Origin: Rhizobium altiplani
GTDB taxonomy: Bacteria; Pseudomonadota; Alphaproteobacteria; Rhizobiales; Rhizobiaceae
Assembly (NCBI RefSeq): GCF_001542405.1
Contig: NZ_LNCD01000083.1
Span: 62,001-126,000 of the forward strand
Direction: 5' to 3'
Length of the DNA: 64,000 bases
Part shown: positions 26,117 to 35,439 of the stretch, piece after piece
Layout of the letters: each line of letters opens with the position of its first letter
How positions within the stretch are numbered: position 1 is the stretch's first letter
Program-made: the position numbers and the translations under genes
The notes under the pieces: model-generated
What the model was told of the DNA's origin: nothing
Database searches by the model: none
The model's input: only the letters and a program-made list of their open reading frames with translations

Positions 26117-26881
26117 TCAATAAGTCTTGAAGGATGCGATCGAGCGCGTGATCAGGCGGTCGACATCGGCCGGGTTGTCATGCTCGACGACGTAGTGCTT
26201 GGTCTTGGTGCTCTTGAGTGCAGCGATGAGCTTGGCCCACTGCAGAGTGCCGTGGCCAACATCTGCCCAACCATCCTCGTTCCTGTTCTCGCCAGCCGGC
26301 GCAATGTCCTTGACGTGAGCCGAGGTGATGCGCGATCCGAGCTTTTCGATCCATGCGAACGGGTCAGCACCACCGCGAACGACCCAGGCGATATCCGCTT
26401 CCCAGGAAATGTCAGGAGCGCCTTCAAAGATGCGTTCGATCGGCAGTGAGCCATCGGCGAGCTTCACGAATTCGAAGTCGTGGTTGTGCCAGCCGAACTC
26501 ATAGCCGGCATCCTTGTAGGGCTTTGCCATCTCATGTAGCCGCTTGCCGAAGGCCAGCCAGCCGGCACCATCGGTCGGGCGCTGCTCGGCGGCGAGATGC
26601 GGCGCATAGATCGAGTCCATGCCGAGGACCTTTGCAATGTTCAGCGACTTCTGGACTTCGCCGTCGAGGAAATCGGGGCTGAAATGGCCACTGGCCATGA
26701 CAAGACCGTTCTTGTCGAGTTCGGCACGCAGGCTGTTCAGGCCGGCATCATCGAGGTCGGCATAGATGCCGCCGAAACCTTCGACTTCCTGATAGCCGGC
26801 CTTGCCGAGCTTTTCAAAGATCGCCGAATAGGGCTGGAAGTTACGGGCGCTGTAAAGCTGGAAACTCAGTTTCGTCATCAT
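26117..26881 (-). CDS. Sugar phosphate isomerase/epimerase family protein (xylose isomerase-like TIM barrel)
   Basis: 254 residues of AP-endonuclease-2/IolE-like TIM barrel. It starts MMTKLSFQLYSARNFQPYSA. Metal-site segments are recognisable: EVEGFGGIY, EFGWHNHDFEFV (His and Glu ligands), ISWEADIAWVVRGG and HYVVEHDNPAD. These proteins isomerise or epimerise sugars, or cleave 3-keto-glycosides, using a divalent metal. The ribosome site GGAGGAA precedes the start. It is encoded directly before the Gfo/Idh/MocA dehydrogenase in the same operon, a common functional pair. Confidence 0.92.
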   Translation of the reverse strand: MMTKLSFQLYSARNFQPYSAIFEKLGKAGYQEVEGFGGIYADLDDAGLNSLRAELDKNGLVMASGHFSPDFLDGEVQKSLNIAKVLGMDSIYAPHLAAEQRPTDGAGWLAFGKRLHEMAKPYKDAGYEFGWHNHDFEFVKLADGSLPIERIFEGAPDISWEADIAWVVRGGADPFAWIEKLGSRITSAHVKDIAPAGENRNEDGWADVGHGTLQWAKLIAALKSTKTKHYVVEHDNPADVDRLITRSIASFKTY

Positions 26882-26920
26882 TCCTCCTCGGGCCTCGTGC
26901 CCATTGCATTTCAGTCAGGA

Positions 26921-29386
26921 TCAATCCACGGACTGACAGGATTGCAGGTCGTAGAAACGGAATTCAGGCAAGGTGCCGCCCTCGAGCGGCTTTGCCGGGG
27001 TGAAGGTAATGCGGCGCGTCTCGCCCGCCGCCAGATCGAAGGCATTGTCTGAATACTTGCCGTCGGTCTCGGTCTCGATCATCACGAAGAGCGCAAGTCC
27101 CTTCGCAGTGACGTTAAGGCACACGGAGCCGTCTTCCTCGACATACTCGTGTGTGACCATGAGGCCCGCAGCCTCGAGCTCCAGTGCCTTGTAGGTGCCG
27201 TGCACATAGTGCCCCTCGCCACCCATGCCATTCGACGCCGTGAAGCGCCAGGCAAGCAGTGTCCCGGCAGGAATTTCGGAAACGTCGATGCTCGTCGCCG
27301 TTACGGCTGCGTCAGGGGTGCAGACCGCCTGCACGTCCTTCAGGTGCTTGCGTTCGCCCTTCATGTCGAGGACCGAGACCGACAGGTCGATGCTGACCTC
27401 GGCAAGCGTGTCGTTGACCAGCGAGAAGCGGATCTGCTTGCCGTCCTCATCAGGGATCGCCGCAACGGCGACCGGCTGGAAGAAGCGCTTGACCAGATAA
27501 TGCATCGCCTTCCAGCGACCGCCGTGGTCGAGGCTCGACCACGAGGCGACCGGCCATGTGTCATTGAGCTGCCAGTAGATGGTGCCCATGCAATGCGGCT
27601 TCAGCGACCGCCAGTATTCCACTGCGGTCTTGATTGCGAGACCCTGCTGGATCTGGCTGAGATAGACGAAATTCGGGAAGTCCTTCGGGAAGCGGAAATA
27701 GCGGAACATCGTCCCGGCAATGCGCTCGTTGCCACCTGCATTCTTCTGGTGCAGTTCCATGACAGGCGACGCTACGTTCATGTCCTTCGGATCGGCGTAG
27801 GTCTTGATGACAGGCAGCGACGTATAGGATTGGAAGCCGAATTCCGAGCAGAAGCGCGGGCGCACCGATCGATAATTGTCGAACGACTTGTTCTCGTGCC
27901 AGACCGACCAGTAGTGCATGTCGCCGGAACCGTCGGCATGCCAGGCATCGCCGAAATCGAGATAACCGGATGCCGGGCTCGACGGCCACCAGATGGCGTC
28001 GGGCGCCGCCTTCTTCATCGCCTGCTCGATCGTACGGTTGAGGCGATCGTAGGAGACGAGATAGCGGTCGCGATCCTTCTTCGACTCGTCGAACCAGGTG
28101 AGCGCACCGACCAGTTCGTTGTCGCCGCACCACAGCGCGATCGACGGATGCGAGGACAGACGGCGCACCTGATAGTCGACCTCAAGCGCGACGTTGTCGA
28201 GGAAATCCTCCGTCGAAGGATAGAGGTTGCAGGCGAACATGAAATCCTGCCAGACCATCAGGCCCATCCGATCGCAAAGATCGTAGAAATAGTCATGTTC
28301 GTAAAAGCCGCCGCCCCAGACGCGGATCATGTTCATGTTTGCGGCATGAGCCGACTGCAGCAGGTCTTCAGTCTTCTCGGGCGATGACAGCGAAAACAGC
28401 GCATCAGCCGGGATCCAGTTGGCGCCGCGGCAGAAGATCTCGCGGCCGTTGACCTTCAGCGCGAAACGGCTGCCGGCGGCATCGGGCGTCGTGATCAGCT
28501 CGACCGTGCGAAGACCGATTTGCTTGCTGACCGCATCCGACGGAAGTTCGACAGTCAATGTGTAGAGCGCCTGCTCACCACTGCCCGCCGGCCACCACAA
28601 GCGCGGCTTATCGATCTGGAAGACGTGGTTGACGACGGTTTCGCCGGCGCCGACGCCCACGTCGAGCCGAATGCGTTCCCCGTCGAGCGTAAAATGAACA
28701 GGCACAATCCCCGGATTCTTGGCGAACAATGTCGCCGTCACCTGCAGATCGACGGAGCCGTCGAGATTATGGACCTGACGTGTCGTGACGTGGTCGATGC
28801 GCGCAGTCTCGAGCCTGCGCAAAGCGATCGTGCCATAGAGGCCGAGCGGCGCAATCGCGATGTTCCAGTCCCAACCGAAATGGCACTGCGGCTTGCGCAG
28901 CATATTGCCATTCGCAATAGGCGAATTGCCGGGGTGATATGGGATGTAGAACGGCTGCTTGGCCTGCCGGTCGGCACCGGCCGAAATGCTCGAGTGCAGC
29001 ACGATCCGAATGTGGTTCTCGCCAGTCTTCAGCTGGCCACCTACATCGGGCCGGTAGCGACGGAAGCTGTTGTCGGCGAGCAGCACCGGAGAACCGTTGA
29101 CGAACACCGCGGCAACGGTATCGAGATAGTCGATATCGAGATACCAGTCGCCGTCCGGCTCGGACAGCGTGAAACTACGTTCCAGCACCCAGTCGCGTTG
29201 CGCCACCCACTGAACGATCTCCTCGTTACGGCCGAAATAGGGATCGGGGATCAGTTCAGCGGCATGCAGCGCCGTGTGCACATCGCCCGGCAGCGTGATC
29301 GATGTCGTGACCTCGCCGTCGGCTGAGGTGAGCTTCCACGATCCGGATAGGTCGAGGTTAAACCCGTTTGTCGGCAAGGAAGTCAT
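26921..29386 (-). CDS. Beta-mannosidase, glycoside hydrolase family 2
   Basis: 821-residue retaining exo-glycosidase. The N-terminal jelly roll (NLDLSGSWKLTSADGEV) is followed by an immunoglobulin-like domain and the catalytic barrel. The acid/base Glu is in IALWCGDNELVGAL near residue 420, and the nucleophile Glu is in FCSEFGFQSY near residue 515. The stretch MIRVWGGGFYEHDYFYDLCD is characteristic of the mannosidase branch of GH2. No signal peptide is seen, so it acts on imported beta-mannosides. The gene lies between the ABC ATPase and the isomerase. Confidence 0.94.
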   Translation of the reverse strand: MTSLPTNGFNLDLSGSWKLTSADGEVTTSITLPGDVHTALHAAELIPDPYFGRNEEIVQWVAQRDWVLERSFTLSEPDGDWYLDIDYLDTVAAVFVNGSPVLLADNSFRRYRPDVGGQLKTGENHIRIVLHSSISAGADRQAKQPFYIPYHPGNSPIANGNMLRKPQCHFGWDWNIAIAPLGLYGTIALRRLETARIDHVTTRQVHNLDGSVDLQVTATLFAKNPGIVPVHFTLDGERIRLDVGVGAGETVVNHVFQIDKPRLWWPAGSGEQALYTLTVELPSDAVSKQIGLRTVELITTPDAAGSRFALKVNGREIFCRGANWIPADALFSLSSPEKTEDLLQSAHAANMNMIRVWGGGFYEHDYFYDLCDRMGLMVWQDFMFACNLYPSTEDFLDNVALEVDYQVRRLSSHPSIALWCGDNELVGALTWFDESKKDRDRYLVSYDRLNRTIEQAMKKAAPDAIWWPSSPASGYLDFGDAWHADGSGDMHYWSVWHENKSFDNYRSVRPRFCSEFGFQSYTSLPVIKTYADPKDMNVASPVMELHQKNAGGNERIAGTMFRYFRFPKDFPNFVYLSQIQQGLAIKTAVEYWRSLKPHCMGTIYWQLNDTWPVASWSSLDHGGRWKAMHYLVKRFFQPVAVAAIPDEDGKQIRFSLVNDTLAEVSIDLSVSVLDMKGERKHLKDVQAVCTPDAAVTATSIDVSEIPAGTLLAWRFTASNGMGGEGHYVHGTYKALELEAAGLMVTHEYVEEDGSVCLNVTAKGLALFVMIETETDGKYSDNAFDLAAGETRRITFTPAKPLEGGTLPEFRFYDLQSCQSVD

Positions 29387-29507
29387 AGCATTATCCCGAT
29401 CGGGCCGCGCTTAGGACCGCCCGCAATCGCGGGCCGCAGCCGAACTTGGTGGCCAGATGGCCGATTGGAGAACGGGCGGAACTATACGCTCCGCCCTATT
29501 GCGATTT

Positions 29508-30593
29508 CTAGATGCGAAGTTCAGTCTCCGCATCAAAGAGCGACGCCAGCGACATATCGAAGCCGAGCTTGACGGCGGAACCGGGGCTGAAGCGGCGTGC
29601 ACCATTGATACGCACGGACATCGTGTGGCCGGCATGCTTCAGCCAAAGCAGGTTGTCGGCGCCCATTGGTTCCTCGATGTCGACGGTCGCTTCGTGGACC
29701 TCGGCGCCGAGATTCTCGTTGACCTTCACATGTTCAGGACGAACGCCGAGAATGACCTTGCGGCCCGCTTGCAGCGATTCGGGCGCCTCATAGGCTGCAA
29801 CAGAGAAGTTCACGCCGTTGGCGGTGAAGAAAGGCTCGTCACCCTGCTTGGTGATCTCCCCACGCAAGAAATTCATCGACGGCGAGCCGATAAAGCCTGC
29901 AACAAAGAGATTGCGTGGCTTGTTGTAGATCGTCGTCGGGTCGGCAAGCTGCTGGATGATGCCGTTTTTCATGATCGCGATACGGTCGGCCAAGGTCAGC
30001 GCTTCGATCTGGTCGTGCGTGACGTAGATCATGGTGTTATTCAGCGACTGGTGTAGGCGCTTGATTTCGACGCGCAGTTCGGAGCGCAGCTTGGCGTCCA
30101 AGTTGGAAAGCGGCTCATCGAACAAGAATACATCCACATCGCGAACCAGTGCGCGGCCGATCGCAACACGCTGACGCTGGCCGCCCGAAAGCTCGGCCGG
30201 CTTGCGCTTCAGCAGCGGCTGGATCTGCAGGATCTCTGCCGCACGCGCCACGCGCTTGTCGATCTCTTGCTGCGGCACCTTGGCGACCTGAAGGCCGAAT
30301 GACAGGTTCTTCTCGACGCTCATCTGCGGATAAAGCGCGTAGGACTGGAAGACCATGCCGATGCCGCGGTCCTTCGGCTCTTCCCAGGTGACGTTCTTGC
30401 CCTTGATAAAGATCTGGCCGTCGGATGCGTCAAGCAGTCCAGCGATGCAGTTCAACAGCGTGGACTTGCCGCAGCCGGAAGAGCCCAGGAGAACCAGGAA
30501 CTCGCCGTCGTTGATTTCGAGGTTGAGGTCCTTGAGAACGCTGACCGAACCGAAGTTCAACGAGAGATCTCGGATGGAAACACTTGAATTCAT
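29508..30593 (-). CDS. Sugar ABC transporter ATP-binding protein (MalK/UgpC type)
   Basis: 361 residues. Walker A GSSGCGKST, Q-loop, signature LSGGQRQRVAIGRAL, Walker B FLFDEPLSNLDAKLR and the switch histidine VTHDQIEAL are all intact. A C-terminal OB-type regulatory domain (VILGVRPEHV, VDIEEPMGAD) is typical of CUT1 carbohydrate importers. It energises uptake through the two permeases encoded upstream: its start at 30593 lies three bases past the second permease stop. Confidence 0.96.
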   Translation of the reverse strand: MNSSVSIRDLSLNFGSVSVLKDLNLEINDGEFLVLLGSSGCGKSTLLNCIAGLLDASDGQIFIKGKNVTWEEPKDRGIGMVFQSYALYPQMSVEKNLSFGLQVAKVPQQEIDKRVARAAEILQIQPLLKRKPAELSGGQRQRVAIGRALVRDVDVFLFDEPLSNLDAKLRSELRVEIKRLHQSLNNTMIYVTHDQIEALTLADRIAIMKNGIIQQLADPTTIYNKPRNLFVAGFIGSPSMNFLRGEITKQGDEPFFTANGVNFSVAAYEAPESLQAGRKVILGVRPEHVKVNENLGAEVHEATVDIEEPMGADNLLWLKHAGHTMSVRINGARRFSPGSAVKLGFDMSLASLFDAETELRI

Positions 30594-30596
30594 GGA

Positions 30597-31517
30597 TCAG
30601 CCTTTCACTGCGCCAGCGGCAATACCACGGACGAAAAGTCGTCCCGATACGAAATAGACAACGAGCGGCACCAGACCCGTCAGGATCGTTGCGGCCATAT
30701 TGACGTTGTATTCCTTCACGCCCTGGACAGAGTTGACGATGTTGTTGAGCTGCACGGTCATCGGGTAGTATTCCGGCCTAGTGAAGACGACGCCGAACAG
30801 GAAGTCGTTCCAGATGCCGGTGACCTGCAGGATCATAGCGACGACGAAGATCGGCAGCGACATGGGCAGCATGATCTTCAGGAAGATCTGCCAGAAGCCG
30901 GCCCCATCGATGCGGGCAGCCTTGAAGAGCTCCTGCGGCAGCGATGCGAAGTAGTTGCGGAACAGCAGCGTCAGGATCGGCATCCCGAAGATGCTGTGCA
31001 CGATGATCAGGCCCGTCAGAGTTCCATAGACGCCGATCTCACGCAGCACGATAACGATAGGATAGATCATCACCTGATAGGGAATGAACGCGCCGACGAC
31101 GAGGATCGCGAAGAAGACTTCCGAACCCTTGAAGCGCCAGTTGGCGAGCGCATAGCCGTTCACCGAGGCAATGGCGATCGACAGGACCACCGAGGGAACG
31201 GTGATACGCACCGAATTCCAGAAGCCGCGCGAGAGGCCGTCGCAGTTCAGGCCTGTGCAGGCCGTCGCCCAAGCCTTCACCCAGGGCTCGAAGGTGATTT
31301 CGACCGGCGGTGAGAAGATATTGCCGAGGCGGATTTCGGGCATGCCCTTCAGCGACGTGACCATCATCACGTAAAGGGGAAGAAGGTAATATGCAGCGGC
31401 AACAAAAAGCGTGCCATAGAGAATGATGTTGCGCGGAGAGATCACCCGCTTCGGCTTCGGGCCGCTGGGGCCGGACGCGCGGCCACCGGAGGTCTTGAGA
31501 GTAACAGAATCAGGCAC
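30597..31517 (-). CDS. Sugar ABC transporter permease (MalG type)
   Basis: 306-residue inner-membrane protein with six helices after a short cytoplasmic N-terminus. The EAA loop that contacts the ATPase reads ELFKAARIDGAGFWQIFLKI, at about residues 200-220. FIPYQVMIYPIVIVLREIGV precedes it. The start overlaps the end of the first permease gene by eight bases. It forms the membrane channel with that permease. Confidence 0.95.
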   Translation of the reverse strand: MPDSVTLKTSGGRASGPSGPKPKRVISPRNIILYGTLFVAAAYYLLPLYVMMVTSLKGMPEIRLGNIFSPPVEITFEPWVKAWATACTGLNCDGLSRGFWNSVRITVPSVVLSIAIASVNGYALANWRFKGSEVFFAILVVGAFIPYQVMIYPIVIVLREIGVYGTLTGLIIVHSIFGMPILTLLFRNYFASLPQELFKAARIDGAGFWQIFLKIMLPMSLPIFVVAMILQVTGIWNDFLFGVVFTRPEYYPMTVQLNNIVNSVQGVKEYNVNMAATILTGLVPLVVYFVSGRLFVRGIAAGAVKG

Positions 31518-32412
31518 GTTTACGCCCTCCGAATTCCAGATAGGCCCACGGGATGATGATGATCGCGACGGTGACCAGCATCATGGTCGAGGCGGCGAAA
31601 CCCTGCCCCAGATTCTGAGCCTGGAACATGTAGTCGTAAACGTATTTCGCAGGCACTTCAGAGGCGATGCCTGGACCACCTGATGTCTGCGCCACCACCA
31701 GGTCGTAGACCTTGACGATGCCACTGGCGATGATGACAAGCGTCGTGATGAAGACAGGCCGCATCATCGGAATGACGATGAAGAGATAGGTCTTCCACAT
31801 CGGGATGCCGTCGACGCGCGCGGCCTTCCAGATGTCTTCATCGATACCGCGTAGGCCGGCGAGCATAAGGCACATGACGAGACCCGTGCCCTGCCACAGC
31901 GCGGCGATCAAAATGCCGTAGATGACGATTTCAGGTGTGTAGAGCGGGTCGAAATTGAAGCTTGTCCAGCCAAGCGACCGGACAACTGATTGGATGCCAA
32001 ACTCAGGGTTCAGGATCCACTGCCAGACGAGGCCGGTAACGATGAAAGACAGGGCGAATGGGTAGAGGAAGATCGTACGGAACGTATTTTCGAATCGGAT
32101 CTTTTGGTCCATCAACGCCGCGAGCACAAAGCCGATCACCAGGCTGAAGATAATCGATAGCACGCCGTAGATCGCAAGATTCTCGATGGACACGATCCAG
32201 CGCGGGGCAGCCCACAGGCGCCTGTATTGTTCGAGACCTACGAAGCTCAACCGCGGAAGGAGCTTCGAGTTCGTGAATGAATAAACGACCGTCCAGGCCG
32301 AGCCACCGACGAAGATGACCAAGGCGGTCAGGATCATCGGAATGGATGCAATCTTCGAATTCAGATTGCGCAGTAACTGATTTGGCCGGCCGGCTTTCGC
32401 TTGACCCGTCAT
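31510..32412 (-). CDS. Sugar ABC transporter permease (MalF type)
   Basis: 300 residues with six transmembrane helices. The EAA loop is EDIWKAARVDGIPMWKTYLF, at about residues 200-220, and a first helix follows NSKIASIPMILTALVIFVGG. It begins 213 bases behind the binding-protein gene, a spacing that may hold an mRNA processing site or attenuating structure, common between binding protein and permease genes. Confidence 0.95.
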   Translation of the reverse strand: MTGQAKAGRPNQLLRNLNSKIASIPMILTALVIFVGGSAWTVVYSFTNSKLLPRLSFVGLEQYRRLWAAPRWIVSIENLAIYGVLSIIFSLVIGFVLAALMDQKIRFENTFRTIFLYPFALSFIVTGLVWQWILNPEFGIQSVVRSLGWTSFNFDPLYTPEIVIYGILIAALWQGTGLVMCLMLAGLRGIDEDIWKAARVDGIPMWKTYLFIVIPMMRPVFITTLVIIASGIVKVYDLVVAQTSGGPGIASEVPAKYVYDYMFQAQNLGQGFAASTMMLVTVAIIIIPWAYLEFGGRKRA

Positions 32413-32625
32413 TGTAATTCCTCCTGAATCGCAATTCTGCTGTGATCCAGAGCAGCGAACCGTCTACCGGTCGCCTCCTCTTCTCACTCCCATACCAAGG
32501 CCGGATGCCCTGCATCAGCTGCTACCAGCCTCGAGCGCTGCCGCCACCCGGACACGATGGGAGTTCCGGGCAAATCCGGCTCCGTCACACGGAGCCGGAT
32601 CGCAACAGCGTCGGAAAAGCGACGA

Positions 32626-33861
32626 TCAGTCGGCAGAAGCGATGATTTCAGCGAAGCGCTTCTGAGCGGCTTCCGGCGTCATCGACGGATTTGCGAAGAA
32701 CTCCGAGAAGAGGTCTTCCTTCTGCTTCTGGCTATCCGCCGACAGAAGCTGGTCGGTACCTTGGATCACATTGCCCTTTGCGAGGATGTCGAGACCCTTC
32801 TTCATGCAGTCGTTGGCTGCACCAAGGTCAACGTCACCGCGAACTGGCAGCGAGCCCTTCTTCAGGTTGAAGGCAACCTGCGTCTTGGGATCGAGAAGCG
32901 TCTTGGCAAGCACAGCCTGTGCCTTAGACTTCTCTTCGTCCTTGAGCAGGGGGAAGTAGAAGGCATCACCACCGGTGGAGATGATTTCGTTCACGCCGAG
33001 GCCCGGAAGGCAGGTGTAGTCGGTACCGGCCTTCTGACCAGCCAGCTGGAACTCGCCTTGCGCCCAGTCACCCATGATCTGGCCACCGGCCTTGCCCGTG
33101 ATGACGAGGTTGGTTGCTTGATTCCAGTCCTGAACATTGCTGCCCTTGGACATACGGCGAGCGTCATCGGCGGCCTTGAAAACCTTTGCGATCTCCGGAC
33201 CGGCAGCCGCTTCAGCGTCCTTGTCCTTGAACACCTTGAGGAAGGTATCCTTGCCGGCAATGGCAACCATCAGCACGTCGAACGCGCCGGCAGCTTGCCA
33301 GGGCTGACCGCCAACGGCGAGCGGAACGATGCCGGCCTTTTCGAGTGCCGGAGAGGCGGCGACAAATTCGTCCCAGTTCTTCGGCACTTCAACGCCAGCC
33401 TTCTTGAAGGCTGCATTGGAGAGCCACAGCCACTGCCAGGAGTGGATGTTGACCGGGGCACAATAGATCTTGCCGTCGATCGTGCAGGAATCGAGCAGGC
33501 TCGACGGACGAACGATGTCCTTCCAGTGCTCGGCGGTGGCGACGTCGGTCAGGTCCCGCATCAGGCCAGCCTGAACCAGCTCTTCGGCCTGACGGCCATG
33601 GTTGAACTGCGTGGCACCCATTGGATCACCGCCGGTGATGCGGCTGATCATGATCGGACGAGCGGTACCGCCGGAGCCGGCGATCGCACCGTCGACCCAC
33701 TTGTTGCCGGTCGCGTCGAATGCCTTTGCGAGTTCTGCCACGGCAGCGGCTTCGCCACCAGAAGTCCACCAATGGGTGACTTCAAGATCGGTCGCGTTCG
33801 CCGCACCGAGCGGCAGCACGACGGAAGCGGCAAGTGCAGCCGCGATCAAACGAAAATTCAT
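32626..33861 (-). CDS. Sugar ABC transporter substrate-binding protein
   Basis: A 411-residue periplasmic solute-binding protein of the family 1 (CUT1) type, with a signal peptide of about 22 residues (MNFRLIAAALAASVVLPLGA). The mature part opens DLEVTHWWTSGGEAAAVAELAKAF, the usual WWTSGGE motif of oligosaccharide binders. WQWLWLSNAAFKKAGVEVPKNWDEF and GGDAFYFPLLKDEEK occur later. It is the first gene of the operon, started at ATG 33861 with ribosome site GGGAGGAG. The ligand is inferred to be a beta-mannoside or mixed plant oligosaccharide, from the hydrolases downstream. Confidence 0.95.
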   Translation of the reverse strand: MNFRLIAAALAASVVLPLGAANATDLEVTHWWTSGGEAAAVAELAKAFDATGNKWVDGAIAGSGGTARPIMISRITGGDPMGATQFNHGRQAEELVQAGLMRDLTDVATAEHWKDIVRPSSLLDSCTIDGKIYCAPVNIHSWQWLWLSNAAFKKAGVEVPKNWDEFVAASPALEKAGIVPLAVGGQPWQAAGAFDVLMVAIAGKDTFLKVFKDKDAEAAAGPEIAKVFKAADDARRMSKGSNVQDWNQATNLVITGKAGGQIMGDWAQGEFQLAGQKAGTDYTCLPGLGVNEIISTGGDAFYFPLLKDEEKSKAQAVLAKTLLDPKTQVAFNLKKGSLPVRGDVDLGAANDCMKKGLDILAKGNVIQGTDQLLSADSQKQKEDLFSEFFANPSMTPEAAQKRFAEIIASAD

Positions 33862-34315
33862 GAGTTCTCCTCCCTCACTGAAACGTTGCCGGAAAAACTT
33901 AGTGCAATCGATATTTTCGCGCAACAGCCAGCCGATGAAAAATTTCTAAACTTTTTTCTTTGCAATCTCAGACTGCATATTGGCGTTGATTTTTGCACGG
34001 GAGAGCGTGGCAAGCACAACGAGCGAGCAAGTGCACAATCGGGATTATCAAATTGTTTTTACACATAAAATATCGTAGTTATCGCATTTTCGGCGGCACG
34101 TTTCATTCGCAGGTGCAAAAAATGTGAGCAAAACACCACGACTAAACCTATGGGCGCACCCATGCTGTTCAAACGCGAAAAAGGTCTCGACAATTCTACT
34201 GTATCGTTACAGATTTCGCTGTCTGAGGGAGGAGCATCTTTGGTCGCACTTGCGCTTACGACGCTTCTAAAAAGACTCTATAAGCGGACCAAATCGCATA
34301 GGATGGTCTAGAGGG
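33862..34315. promoter_or_regulatory. Divergent promoter region of sugar operon and LacI gene
   Basis: 454 bases without a gene, AT-rich around 33900-34110, between the binding-protein gene and the LacI-family regulator. It should contain the operon promoter, the regulator promoter and operators. The clearest symmetry is ATGGG-CGCA-CCCAT at 34150-34163. No catabolite or sigma motif can be assigned with confidence. Confidence 0.5.
34150..34163. promoter_or_regulatory. Inverted repeat, possible LacI-family operator
   Basis: Five-base perfect arms ATGGG and CCCAT with a four-base centre, about 160 bases before the regulator gene. The overall size suits a LacI-type half-site pair, but the core does not have the usual central CG, so confidence is low. 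Confidence 0.25.
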
Positions 34316-35359
34316 ATGAAAAATAACGAAAAATTCGGAGACGCCACCGGCGTGCTCCAGCGGGAGAGGCCGACGCTCAAGACGATTGCCTTCATGACGG
34401 GCCTCGGTGTGACCACCGTTTCGCGTGCCCTGAAGGATGCGCCCGATATCGGTGCCGAAACCAAGGAGCGCGTGCGCATGGTCGCCCGCCAGCTCGGCTA
34501 TCAGCCGAACAGAGCGGGCGTGCGCCTCAGAACCGGCAAAACCAACGTCATCGCGCTCGTGCTCAGCATCGACGAAGAGATCATGGGCTTCACCAGCCAG
34601 ATTGTCTTCGGCATTTCGGACGTTTTGTCGGGCACGCCCTATCACCTCGTCGTGACGCCCTATTCCATCGCCAAGGATCCGCTGTTACCGGTCCGCTACA
34701 TTCTCGACACCGGCTCCGCCGACGGCGTTATTATCTCGCGAATCGAGCCCGACGACCCTCGCGTCAGCCTGATGATCGAACGCAACATGCCCTTCTCCAC
34801 GCACGGGCGCACCGAGAGCGATCTCGTACATCCCTATCATGATTTCGACAGCGAGGCTTACGCTTATCAGGCCGTCCGCGCCCTCGTCGCCAAAGGCCGT
34901 CGGAAGATAGCACTGCTGCCGCCGCCAGGCCGGCTCACCTATTTCGCCCATACGCGGATCGGCTTCCAGACGGCGCTGCATGTCTATGGCGCCGAAGAGA
35001 TCCCGCTGCGCGTCAACATCGACGCGCCGTTGCAGCAGATACGCGACGAGGTGGAGGCGCTGATGCGTTCCTCGCATGCGCCAGATGGCATCGTTTCGTC
35101 CTCGGCCGCCGGCGCGATCGCCGTCAATGCCGGTGTAGAGGCTGCCGGTTGCGTCGTCGGTCGCGACGTCGACCTCGTCTCGAAGCAATCGACGGAGATC
35201 CTCAACTGGATACGACCGAATATGATCACCTGTTTCGAGGACGTTCGCGAGGCCGGCCGCGAACTCGCCCGCGCGGTGATCGGCCGCATCGAAGGCGTTC
35301 CGCCCGAAAAGCTGCAGAGCGTCAGCCAGCCGACCTGGCCGGACGGCGTCTTCGACTGA
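34316..35359 (+). CDS. LacI-family transcriptional regulator
   Basis: 347 residues. The helix-turn-helix (PTLKTIAFMTGLGVTTVSRAL) and hinge region (QPNRAGVRLRTGKTNVIALV) fill about the first 80 residues, and a periplasmic-binding-protein type effector domain follows. Part of this sequence (LGVTTVSRALKDAPDIGAETKERVR) resembles rhizobial AglR-like regulators of glycoside operons. It is divergent from the sugar operon, so it most likely represses it until the sugar or a breakdown product is present. Confidence 0.94.
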   Translation: MKNNEKFGDATGVLQRERPTLKTIAFMTGLGVTTVSRALKDAPDIGAETKERVRMVARQLGYQPNRAGVRLRTGKTNVIALVLSIDEEIMGFTSQIVFGISDVLSGTPYHLVVTPYSIAKDPLLPVRYILDTGSADGVIISRIEPDDPRVSLMIERNMPFSTHGRTESDLVHPYHDFDSEAYAYQAVRALVAKGRRKIALLPPPGRLTYFAHTRIGFQTALHVYGAEEIPLRVNIDAPLQQIRDEVEALMRSSHAPDGIVSSSAAGAIAVNAGVEAAGCVVGRDVDLVSKQSTEILNWIRPNMITCFEDVREAGRELARAVIGRIEGVPPEKLQSVSQPTWPDGVFD

Positions 35360-35389
35360 CCCAACAGGAAACCAAAGCGGCGAGAATCA

Positions 35390-35417
35390 AAAAAGCCCAG
35401 CTCCGGCCGGGCTTTTT
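35390..35417. terminator. Bidirectional terminator between lacI-type gene and gnd
   Basis: AAAAAGCCC and GGGCTTTTT pair around ten bases. The A run on one side and the T run on the other give a terminator for both the regulator gene (plus strand) and gnd (minus strand). Confidence 0.9.
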
Positions 35418-35439
35418 CATTTTGGGAACGCGCGCCGGC

